Assembly: GCA_013396995.1 (NCBI GenBank)
Contig: VWZP01006004.1
Span: forward strand, 707,304 to 771,303
DNA length: 64,000 nt
From: Dicaeum eximium
Taxonomy: Eukaryota; Chordata; Aves; Passeriformes; Dicaeidae
Direction: 5' to 3'
A program made the translations under genes and the position numbers. Positions 37,201-47,805 of the stretch are shown here, in pieces; the first letter of the stretch is position 1, and the number at the start of each line of letters is the position of its first letter. The notes below the pieces were generated by a model, which did not search any database, was not told the origin of the DNA, and worked only from the letters and a program-made list of their open reading frames with translations.

Positions 37201-38249
37201 CAACTGTTAAAGTGTCACATTTAAAATCTCCTTTATCTGAGTGGAAATGTAATGATTCCTCCTCTCATGATTTTCCCATCCCCTTAAGGTACTTTTAGGG
37301 ACCAGTGTGAAATGAGTTTCTTTATCTCAACCCTTTGCTCCTTTTTCTCTGAACCAATGCACCACTACACTGGTGGCAGTGTCCTTTGGCCCACAGCTGA
37401 CATCATCTGCTGGGTGTCTCTGCTCTACTCTATGCTGCCTGTACAAGTTCCCTCATGAGGGTAGAAACGAAATTCTGCTCCTGAATTTGAGGGAATTAAG
37501 GAACAATACAGTTTGGTGGATCCCACTGTTATGGCTCACTATTTCCATTCAGATGCTTGATTCCATTTTCACAGAATCATAGAAGATTCTGAGAATTCAG
37601 ATATGAGAATTTTTCTGGTCCTACAGAAGTTTGAAGAAATTCTCCCGATTTATGTCTCTGTCTATGAATCCTACCAGTATAGAGTTCACAGGTGCATGGT
37701 GTCAGAATGGCTGAAGGAGATTCACTTCTAGTCTTAAACAGAGTTCATGCCTTAAATTAAACTTGAACCAAACCCCACTCTATTTGCCAAGTTATAAGAA
37801 GAGCATGATCCTTTGGCTGGTGGGACTGAAGGTGGCTGGCTGGGATATTCCTGTCACTGATTCAAGATGTGGCTGTTTCTTATCACCGTGGAAGAACAAA
37901 AGTCATGTAAACTTGGCTCTGAAGCAGCCACAGAGACAGCACTTACTGACCTGGTGGGACTGCCAAGATGATGGAGTGGCTGGGAACAGATCCAAGCTCT
38001 GCTGAGCCAAAGCCCAAAACATGCTCCTTTCCACCAGTCTTAACACTTGCAAATATCACAGCAGCTGCTGGATGAGGCACCTTGTACAGAAAACAAGTTA
38101 ATTGTATGTACCCAATGAAGAGGTGTTACTGGTGAAGTTGTTCCTTCATGTTTTATATATTAAATCACAGTTAATTTGGGTTATTACTTCTGTATTAAAA
38201 CCTTTCTTAGTTTTGTAGCTGTGTTACATCAGCACTGTGCTTTCTGCAG
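34261..38249. other. Unannotated non-coding stretch
   Basis: If the adjacent remnant is a retroviral env, pol would be expected here on the minus strand. I translated roughly 34260-34560 and found no integrase-like motifs, and a look for a reverse-transcriptase YxDD-type signature up to about 36.6 kb was negative. Minus-strand frames at 34310-34552, 34733-34966 and 36378-36626 are at most 82 codons and unrecognised. The rest is ordinary unique DNA. Confidence 0.4.
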
Positions 38250-38399
38250 GTGTAGCACAAGGACTCCAGGATATTTATACCTACAGTACTTCGAGGCAGT
38301 GGAGTATATTAAATTCCAACTCAGTGGAGATTTATTGTGTTCAAACGAACATTGCCTACAGTACAATAACTCACAGAGATATGAGGAAACATGCTACAG
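38250..38399 (+). other. Exon-like block of 150 bp with splice-site-like edges
   Basis: A pyrimidine-rich segment ending TTTCTGCAG (to 38249) precedes the block, and CTACAG followed by GTACCAG (from 38400) ends it, matching acceptor and donor consensus. The block is 150 bases, a multiple of three. Two plus-strand frames are open across it: the frame running 38176-38427 and the frame running 38237-38422. The first encodes a Cys- and Tyr-containing peptide with no domain I recognise. It could be an internal exon of an unknown or non-coding transcript, or simply chance, as AG and GT consensus pairs are common. Confidence 0.2.
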
Positions 38400-40121
38400 G
38401 TACCAGAATTTGCATTTCATAGTTTAGGATTGTAACCAATATCGAAGGTGGTAGAAACCAGAGGCTTAGCTGTGGGACTCTGCTGAAGGTCATTTCTGCT
38501 TAGGATAGATATTGCCTGGATTGGGGAATGGCAGATCCAAGCTGGTGATGTCTGACTCAAAAGAAATACAAACAGTTCAACTGTTTTCACAGTAAATATT
38601 TGCTAGAGCACAAAACCTGAAATTTTGTCTTGTTCATGCTTATTTTTATTTGCTTTCTAGTAAATGACTGTGAGATGAGAACATGTATTAAACTAATGAA
38701 TTTTAAATGGAGACCAAATAATACATGTCCCTTAACACCTTACTTTAAAATACAAGGAATGGAAGCCTAGGAGGGATGTTTGTAGACCCAGAGAACAGTG
38801 ACAACTCCATGCAATTTGTCACAAAGCTTACAAAGCAAGTCTCTGTGTGTCAAATGATGCAGCCTATTAAGAGAGCAAAGCAAATATGTTTTCCTCTTCA
38901 GTCAAAGGTTACATAGAGAAAACCTCCCACTTTGTGTTGAGACATTACTCTCTCCTTGAGTCTTTAAAATTAGTAAAATACAAAGTAAGGAAGAATAGGC
39001 CTCTGAGAGCCAAGAAGGTCCGTGACTTCTAGATAAAGATTAAGTGAGTTTTGTTTTTTTATTGAGAAACGAGTCAAAACCACTTCTGTGCCTTCGTCAT
39101 CTCTGTCTGGATCCACAACATCAGGCAAAATCTGTCCTTCATTTTTTTAGTGCTAATGTCAGTAGACAAACTCCCATGGACTTGGATCAGGATTTGGGCC
39201 TTTGCAAATGATTAATATATAGGTTTAGAAAGGACTATGCTGCATTCTAACTAGTTAGACTAATTTGTATTTATAAATATTTGTTATATGGGAAGATCTC
39301 ATTCGAAGCAGGTCATTGGAAGTGGCAGGTGCTCATCTGACTGCAAGTCCATACAAAAACACTCAGCAAAAAGCACCAGTTTATTGGGAAAACCTCATCC
39401 CCCACGTCCTCGCTAGCCTCTGCTGCTAAGAAAAGTAAAATAGAGTAGCAGACTTCGAGTAAGATTGAAAAAGAGGAAAAAAATATGCTCCCAGCAGGCA
39501 AAATATAGATGACATTCTTAATAGTAATGAAACATAAGATCACAGTGGGGCAAAACTGAAATTCATTTTGCATGTCAAAGAATTGGTTGCATTTAATTTG
39601 TTTGGGATATTTTACTAGGCTTTGATTTCTTACAGAATAAGTTCAAGGTTATGAAAAGTTTTGCTAGGACTAAATGCTCATAAGGCTTTGAGACAAAAGA
39701 GAATAAAGCAGAGGAAGGTCTTCCAATTAGTTTTGATTGATGAAGTCTTTTGTGAGAAATCCTCTTTCTCCTTCTCAGTTTTGCTTTGAATTCATATTTC
39801 AGAAACTTAGAAGGGGCAGTATGAAAAATGCTACTGTGACAGCTGTATTTTCTTTTTAGAGTCCTCACTCACCTTTATTCCAAATGTCTTGAATTTGTCT
39901 AAATGGTTCCCAAATGCTCTGGCAGGACTTAAATATCTGCAGTCTTGAGCTGAATTGACTTTGTTTCGTGCTTAATTATTGCCTTGTAAGCTTTAAACAA
40001 CCTGGTTTTTGTCAAATCTGTAAAAGAGCAGCTTCATTTGGACTCCTGATATGAAAAATCAGTAACAGAGGAACTTTAAAAGCTTCAGAAAGGCCATGAT
40101 AAGCCTTTGAATGATGGGAGG
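38400..40121. other. Unannotated non-coding stretch
   Basis: No gene recognised. Minus-strand frames at 39313-39573 and 39593-39868 (86 and 91 codons) have no recognisable features. Nothing else stands out. Confidence 0.5.
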
Positions 40122-40125
40122 TTTA

Positions 40126-40581
40126 TTAGAGGATTTCATGCAGATTCTCATGATGTGTCCATAGTTTGGAAGGAGAGGAATAAAGGAGCCCTGGGAAAGG
40201 GGGCACAGAACTGTCTCCAGGCATGGGACTGACTTTCCCTGTGCAGTCAGATGTCCTGATGTGCCTTGGGCTGGCCTCAGCCCCACTGGCTCTCAGCAGT
40301 GAGGGTGGCAGGGGGGAACCACCATGGGTCTGTGCGTGACATGTCCCAGTTTTGGCCCTCTGGATCTCCTGCATTTTCTCCACTAGATGTCTGTGTGTCC
40401 TCTCCTGAGCCTCCAGCTGCAGCTGAGAAAGTCTTTCCAAACAATCCCTTCCCCTCAGTTTGAAGGAAAACAAGTTCAAAACACTACTCCTTTTTTTTTG
40501 GTGCAATTCTGGACTGGTATTCAAGACTGGTGTGGTTAAAATCAGCTCCCCACTTTTCAGAATTTCAAAGAAAAGAAACAA
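40126..40581 (-). other. Unrecognised 151-codon open frame with helical segment and terminal AATAAA
   Basis: The frame runs on the minus strand. Residues about 45-76 are rich in Leu, Gln, Glu and Arg with hydrophobic residues spaced like a short amphipathic helix or coiled coil (Leu48, Leu51, Leu54, Leu66, Met70, Ile73), followed by a Pro/Ser/Gly-rich tail. The stop TAA (40128-40126) overlaps a canonical AATAAA (40127-40122, minus strand), so the stop could sit beside a polyadenylation signal. A CTTTCTCAG acceptor-like sequence lies just before residue 54 (about 40423). Together these would fit a terminal exon starting near 40422, or a small retrocopy fragment. I do not recognise the protein, and frames of this length arise by chance in GC-richer DNA. 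Confidence 0.2.
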
Positions 40582-43500
40582 AAGCTATTTCCCCCCTCCC
40601 CAAAACTTCAGGATGACTGGCTGACAACTGCTTTAGGTTTTGCTCAAAAAAAAACCAAAACCAAAAAATTTCAGTTTTCCAAAGTGTGACCGGAATGTTT
40701 CATGGTGGGAACTTCCAAACTAAATGGTTGATATGACCCAGTATACCTCCATCCCCATTTTCTTTACTTTTGTGGAATTTAAAAATAAGACAGAACAAAC
40801 AACTGGTTTTCTGAAGATACACAAGCAGCAAAATAAACAAGAAGCAAAGTCATAACAGTTTGTGAGGAGCAGCCATGTTGAAATGCAGGTGTTTCCCCTG
40901 CCTCGGGATCCACAGGAATATCTGCCAGGAAACACAGCCCTGGCTGGGGAAGGCAGGATGCTGTGGAGGTTGCCATGAAAATATTTTGCTTCTCTTTGCC
41001 TGTTGCCCATTGTCCTGTGGAAAACCAGAGGTTAATCACATCTCATAGAAGTGGGATCATCCTCAGGCTGCCCAGAGTTGTGTGGCTGGGCCTGTACAGC
41101 ACCCTCACAGACCAAAGAAATTCAAACAGGTTTAGACTATTTTAGGTTTTTAAACTCATGCTCAGTCAGTGTACATTCAGCAGAAATTTATGAAGTTTTT
41201 ATTTTCAAATGAGATAGGAGTGCAAAATTGACACTGGTATAACTCCAGGAGCATTAATCAAGGAAGAAATTCATCTTCTGATTCTTTTTTGTATTTCTAA
41301 TCTAGAAAGAAAATGAATGCAGGTAGATTTGATGATTTGTAAACATCTGTCTTTTCATTTAAATTGCATTCACACAACAGATACTGAAATGTTTGGTTGT
41401 TTGGGTTTTTTTTTTAATTTAAAAAGCCATACTGCATTGTGGTGATTTTTTAAAAAGCAGAAATAACCAATTTCATGAAAACTGTAAGTGTGAAAAACCA
41501 ATGAACTGTGAAGTGCAATAAATCATTCCTCCAAAGAAGTTCACCTATCTCAATTTTGCTCTCTTATGCAGCTGCAATGCTGAGAGTAACTACTGAGGTA
41601 CGAAGTTATTTCATAGGTTCTTTTATTAACAAGAACAGAATATGACCCACTAGCTAAACAGAAAAATATTGACATTTCTTTTATGATCCGAGCGAAATAA
41701 TTTGCAAAATATAGTAGATGACAGAGGTAATGTTTATATAAAGGTCAGAAATGCAGTTAATGAAATTCTCAGCTACTAAAACTTCTGAAGTAATACAACT
41801 ATAATATTGTCTTTTTGAAAATAGAGACTATGATTAAAAAGGAATTATTTTTGAAAATTAATTCTTAAAGTGTGAGGGATGGTGGAAGAGATTTCCTGGT
41901 TTTGCCAAAGAGCCGAGTGATTAATGAAACAAAATTAATCTCTTGTTAATCAGTGTGAGAAGTAGAAAGGGGTTGCCCAGATTAACTCACAACTCACTTT
42001 AAGTGTTGAAAACCTGAAGAGATGCTAGTCTGATAGTAGGTGTTTAGAGAAGAGAATTAATCTCTGCTCAAATCAATGAAAGTTTTGTCTTATCAAAGGC
42101 AGGAAGGACGTTTTAATGTTAAGTGAGCAAAGACACACACCCCCACAAGTTCCAGAGGTGGAATTATAAGCAGAAAATAACTAGCAAGTGGTTTTGAATA
42201 ATGAATGCATTCAGGAAACTAATGATCCCTAATGGAACTAAGATTTCAGCCATGGCATTCATGGGCATATTGGTGACATCAACTTGTGGAGATCAATTGA
42301 TGTTATTTGAATTTGTTAGCCACTGTGTTCATCACACCTTTCCTTTTAGGAAAGATGTTAAAAAAATAATGATTGAGGATTTTAATAAAAGAGAAAGAAA
42401 CAAATCCAAAAGCCTGTGTAATTCTCACTTAAGCATTTTTCTTTTGTTGGAATTTGATCAAAGTCCATCAAAATTAAAGTGGTTGAAGAGTTATTCAAAT
42501 TTAAAAAACTGAGCAGATAATAAGGTGCAGCTTAGTTCTAAGTTGTCTATTAGAAATGGCAGTGAAAGATTAATATCAAACAGTGCTGTATGTCACTAAG
42601 CAGAGTAGAACCAGCATGTATCTTCTGATGCTCACACATTATTTTTTGACGCACAATGTTCTTTACTGAATCTTTAGTAATCGTCTCTTGCTACAGCCTG
42701 AAGACACGAACACTTCCCAGATGCTTTCTGCCCCCATATCCAAAATCTGATGTGAGGAGAGCACAGGTTAGTCCCAGAGGAAGTGAAATCCATGGGATCC
42801 ACTCAGCAGGCAGACACAATTCCGTGCTTGGGTGGAAACTGTGGCTTCTCCTGGGGGATGCCCAGGGCAGCCCTGACACCCCACACAAATCAGAGCCATT
42901 TTCTAATATCACAACTGTTGCAAGGAACCAAATGGCTTCACTCTGGGGTTGGCAGCCCTGGGTGGAGGAGACTCATTGGACTGGGAGCTGGTGGCTGGTC
43001 AGGGAGCAGAGCTCTTGGTCCCTGACACCCACAGGACCAAAGAGAAGGCAGAAGCAGCAGCTACACCTGCAAAGAGACACACGGATGGAAGGCTGCAAAG
43101 AAAGCCCAGCTTCACCAGGTAAAAGGAAAATCATTAGCTGAACCACTTGAAGAGGAAGGAATAGAAAGAAGAATGAGAAGGAAAATTGAGAGTTTTTTGA
43201 TTTTAGGAACCAACAAGTCAGGAAAAACAATGACTTTGGCTAAAGCCTCATTCTGGTTTAATGTGCAAGGGAAGCAGTTAATTTTTTTTTTTCAAAGCAA
43301 TTTATAGTTAACATTGAAAAAGGGAAACAGATGGCAATCAATAACCCTGGGGAATTGTGATGTGCAAAAAAAAGGTAACAGGAGGCTACAACTATTAGAG
43401 AAAAATCTATGCTTGTAAGTCATATAGAATACTTCCTTATCAGTTATATTAGGAATGAAAATCCCTACAAAAGATATTACTCTTGTTGGTAGAGAGAGAT

Positions 43501-46410
43501 AATGAAATGTTTTTTGGTGCAGAGAAAGCCAAATTTTTTCAAAGATAACTTTTGTCTGATAGCTGGGAAAATGCAAGTGATGAGTTTATCACACAAAGAT
43601 GAAGAACTTTCCAATCCATGAATAAAATGAGGATGTTAGGCAATTTCTTTTAGAGAATATTTTCTATCTGATAACAGAGTCTAGGAGTTGAAAAAAAAAG
43701 AAAAAATGTTATAACAGAAGAGCATCTGTCTACCTGATCTTAGTGTGTAATTAACTTTAGCTGGCTAGGGAAACTGCAGAAGGGAAAGACAGTGCTAATG
43801 TTGGACTGATATTAAAAACAAAACAAAACAACCTAAATATGATGAGCTAGTAGCTGAAATGGATTAGCAGCTAAAGTTATTGGTCTGCTTAGCTAACCCC
43901 ATATGGCTCACAGGTACACTGCTGGAAGGGCTATACTACATTTTCAGGCAATAAATACTGAAAAAACAGGACTATAATTGCCCACAATTAAAGTAGATTT
44001 TTGCTAAACTTTAGGGAGTTCATGATGGCATGATAAGAAATCATTTTGAAGTGAAAGCATCAGGGAATAAAATCTAGCATTCTCTTTTTGAGTGTCATGG
44101 ATAGAAACACTTGCAAGTGGATGAGAAGTCTGATGACTCTCCTTAATCACCCCAGACAAAGAACCAACATTGGAAAGTTTGAAGAAAACTTCAGAGAATG
44201 CAAAGAATATTTTATTTAGACAAGAATACTGATGGCTTCAAATACTGAAAGTTATGATTGGTGTATCAGCATCTCTACTTGGAAACGTGCAGTGAATTGT
44301 TTTGTAAAAAAAGAGCAGAAAAGTTTGTGTGCTGCATGAATTTCGGCAAGATGGATACAAGCTGCAGCTGATTAAAAGCTTTATCTGCTCCCTTCCCTGT
44401 GTTTCTGGGTAGGTGGAAATTTGTTTGGGCTTTTTATAAACTACATTCACATAGAGAAAAGAATAGGAGATATTAAGAACCTCTTTTGCCTGAAGGAGAG
44501 ATGCACCACAAGAAGCAAAGGCTGAAGTTGAATTAAGACTCAAAAGAAGCTTTTCAGAATACATGGTAATGGTGATTAACTACTGGAACAAAGTACAAGG
44601 AAAGGGATAGAGACAAAGTCTCTTCAGATTTTACAGCAAAGTCTGAGAGCTTTTAAAGCAGACAAGCTTTAATCTGAGACAAAGAATGCTTTAGTTAAAT
44701 ACAAGTTATTGGACTCTGGGCTGAATAATTGGGTGGCCTGAGATATTTCAATAAAAGCAGAGATCTCTTTTGATCTTATTCTTGAGAATCTGTAAGTTGG
44801 ATTCTATGTGACTCCTATTGCAGAATGTCACCAATTTACTGCTATACTGAGACTTGTACAACATTGTTTTTAAAAATTAATTTTCAGTCAAGGGCTGTTT
44901 CTATTTAGAAAAACTTCATAAAATACAAACTAGTTAGGAACTTGCTTTTTCTAGAATTTATCAGCTTATTGTAAACTTCTTGTCATCAGTCCTTGTTAGA
45001 CTATACTCTGGCTGGTAAAAAATGTCTTTATTATCCAGAAATACTCTTTGTGCTTCTCTGGAAGTATTTTGTCACTTTTACACTTCCCCTTTTCACAATT
45101 TTGGTGCATATTAATGGACATTCAAGTTACAAAATAGAACTTCTCAATGGGAGCAGGCATTTTATCAGAGTATAAGTAACAAAAATAATTTCAGGGGATG
45201 CAGACTGGGACTGAAGACAAAGTGAAGGATGTAGGTTTATTCCTGTATTGAAGGCTTTGCATCATGGGTAAATTTCCTATTGTTTAGCAAAAAAAGCAAG
45301 AGGAAGGCTTTGAAATGTGTTAATTCCATCCCCACTGGGAGATGCAGCAGGGCTCCCATGTAAATGAAAGGAGCAGAGCTGGAGCAGGACACATCCCAGC
45401 TTTGTATTCCAAACTAAAATATTATCCTCCTTTTTCCACTTTCTTGGTGTGTTGTGTCATTTACAGCCGTGTAGAGTGAGGTGTAGGTACAAAACAACAT
45501 TAGGTCAGATTTTTCCAGTCTTGTATATCAGCTTTAGCATCTGGCAACCTATTTATATTAGCTTTCCATAGCACAAATGGGTGTGTTTATGCAACAGAAA
45601 CTGCAGAGGTGCTCCTGATAAGCTTTTATTTCTTAAAAAAATTCTTAGAATTCTTCTTAATATTATCCAGGTATGTTCAATTACCCCTTTAATGTGTTTT
45701 GCTGTAGAAAATATACAATGTACTGGTTTCCATTATCTGTTGATGTAAAACAAATTGATTGACTTTGTATCCTACACTCAATACTATGAATATTCAGGTA
45801 GAGCTCATCTTCATCTCTTGTGATTTCACATCTCCTCTATGGATTTTAGTGAATCCACAAGTAGCATGATCTAGTCCTCTCCTTGGCAACTAGGTTCCTT
45901 ATGGCCCCAGATATTTGATATATTTACAGTTGTAAATATTTCTATATTCCAGACATTTAGTATATATTTAAAAGGTAATGAGGCAAAACAATTGTGCAAT
46001 GTGCTATCATGAAGTACCCCCCTCACTCCCACAGCCCACCCATCAGCCTGCTATGAGCTTGATTAGTTCCTTAAGAATGATGAATAGTGATGAAATTTGC
46101 CATATTCCTTTCTGCCAGATGCTCTGAAAAGCCTATTAAAAGTCTATAAAAAAGCAAAATAAGTTCAGTTACGCTCTGCACTTTTCGAGCACTGCTGCTA
46201 GCACAAAAATTGATTGATTGTGCTTTGTGCTGGTCTAAATCTAGCCTGTTCACCTGCAAAACACTGCTCTCTTGTACTTTTTTTGTTACCCTCAGCAACA
46301 TCCGCACAAAAAGCAGGGAAAGCTTTTCCTGGTACAGGGATTTCTCTGTAAGTCTGCTACTTTCCTGCCTCTTTTCTCCTAATCCCATTAAAAGATTCCC
46401 TCCTTGCCTT
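40582..46410. other. Unannotated non-coding stretch
   Basis: No gene recognised. The plus-strand frame 42656-43141 (161 codons) lies in GC-richer DNA with an open minus frame opposite, and has no domain, so I take it as chance. A GA-rich purine segment lies at about 43143-43195. T or A runs occur near 41407-41417, 43281-43291 and 43691-43708. Much of 41570-42000 is AT-rich unique DNA with TAAT cores. Confidence 0.5.
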
Positions 46411-46602
46411 AGCGGCGTGTCCCCCAGCTGCCAGCCAGCGTCCTGCTGCTGCTCTGCCACTTTCCTGCTCAAAGCTGGGACTTGTCACATCCCTCCTGGC
46501 ACAGGGATGTGTGTGTGGAGACAGGATGTGATGGCTCCCTCGGAATTTACCGGGAGCTCTCGCTGGCTGCATCAGTGCACGGCGCTCAGGGCAGCGATGC
46601 CG
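46411..46602. other. Small CpG cluster, possible promoter or first exon
   Basis: Ten CpG dinucleotides occur in about 190 bases, seven of them between 46541 and 46602, in a window that is otherwise strongly CpG-depleted. This is the densest CpG group here. Open frames overlap it on both strands (46210-46680 plus, 156 codons; 46071-46472 minus, 133 codons) without recognisable domains. It is below the usual size of a CpG island. A promoter or first exon of a non-coding transcript is possible. Confidence 0.3.
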
Positions 46603-46699
46603 GGAAATACAAGGGAAAAGCTTAAAACACAGCTACAGCCTAATCTTGGGAAATCAAAGTCTTGCCATGGTGGTTGGTAGAAAAATGAAGCAGCTGTGA

Positions 46700-46726
46700 T
46701 TTTTTTTTTTTTTTTTTTTTTTTTTT
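46700..46726. repeat. Poly-T tract (27 T)
   Basis: Twenty-seven consecutive T residues form the longest homopolymer in the window, about 100 bases after the CpG cluster. On the minus strand it is a poly-A run, as could be left by retroposition of a sequence lying at higher coordinates, but no element body is recognised there. The run length may be inexact. Confidence 0.95.
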
Positions 46727-47676
46727 GGCAGGAAGGAATGTAAAGAATGCATTTGTCTCAGCTATAATTGCTACAAGAAGTAAGGCTTGTAAGCGTGCTG
46801 AAGATTTTGAGGACAAACGGTTTTCAGGAAACGTAATATAGAACCATTAAACCCAAAAGTGGTTTGGGCTAATGTGAAGCTAATGGGAAACCAAAGGTGG
46901 ATCCTGCCACAGATGTGTAGACATTATGGAGACAACATTTTTGCACCACTGCTGAAAGATGAGTGAATATTCAAGATATCTGGAGGAAAAGTGAAAGAGC
47001 AATTATGGTACAGTTGGAGTTCTGGCCACCAGCCACCATGAGTAAACCAAGGTGAAGGACAACAGTCTAACTTCTGGTGAATGAGAGGAATGGAACCTGG
47101 GGGATGAGGAAAGGAGGAATCCAGTAGTGTAATAACAGGCAATTGAAAGTAAAGAGAGAGGAGAGGATTGAATTAGGGTAAGAAATACAAGGCATTAGAA
47201 CAACAGAAAAATAAATTTAAATTAGTCTGCAAGAGAGCTGGTGGGAGGTGTTCAAGTTTAAGATGTTGATAGTGAAAAAGGGCAGGCAAACAGCTGAGTC
47301 CCAGTAAGCAAAGCTGCAGGTTTGATGACAGAAACGTTGTTCTGAAGAGATTGAGGGGGTCTGAGTGGTCCTGGGACAGCAGAGGAGAGAAGTGTACCAG
47401 GTGCCAGACAGTAAACTTTAAAATTTAAAAGGTAATAAACAGCCTTTAGAAAAGAGGAAAGGTAATAGAGATTACAAAGTGCCACAGAGCTTCTGCAAAC
47501 AGACTGTGAGCATATGGTGAAGACATAAACAAGATACTGAGCAAGATTAACCAACGTGAGCAAGTATTGCTTCCAAGAGACATGTCACATTCCTTGGAGT
47601 AGAAAACCCTGGAGGTGTTTTGCATGTCTGGGAAAATGTTTTGTATGTGCCTGGCTGTACAAATAGCAATTCAGCA
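46727..47676. other. Unannotated purine-rich stretch
   Basis: The plus strand is purine-rich over much of 47040-47470, with AGAGAGAGGAGAGG-like segments. There is no gene. A minus-strand frame (47258-47563, 101 codons) is open mainly because of this skew. Confidence 0.5.
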
Positions 47677-47805
47677 CAATCATAGAATACTTTGGATTAG
47701 GAGGGACCTTTAAAGGCCATCTAGTCCAACCCCCTTGCAGTGAGCAGGGACATCTTCAGTCACATCTGGCTGCTCAGAGCCCTGTCCAACCTGGCCTTGG
47801 CTGTT
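47677..47805 (-). mobile_element. CR1 LINE fragment, 3' end, minus orientation
   Basis: Beginning with AATCATAGAATACTTTGGAT and continuing through GGGACCTTTAAAGGCCATCT and AGTCCAACCCCCTTGCAGTG to CCTGTCCAACCTGGCCTTGG, this is the reverse complement of the CR1 3' tail. The element therefore ends at the low-coordinate side. It is a separate, diverged insertion in the opposite orientation to the copy at 26.4 kb. The 5' side (beyond about 47805) fades into sequence I cannot assign, so truncation lies near there. No coding part is present. Confidence 0.9.

Noticed and set aside
37570..37590. ACAGAATCATAGAA, like the start of a minus-strand CR1 tail
   Set aside because: The following sequence does not continue into the CR1 tail (no GGGACCTTTAAAG or CCATCTAGTCCAAC equivalent), so about 14 matching bases are not enough.
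42656..43141. 161-codon plus-strand open frame
   Set aside because: The composition is low in typical protein features (many Trp, Ser and Gly without pattern), the opposite strand is also open, and no family is recognised.
46071..46680. Open frames of 156 (plus) and 133 (minus) codons over the CpG cluster
   Set aside because: Both strands are open through the same GC-richer DNA, which points to composition rather than coding. Only the CpG cluster itself is kept as a feature.
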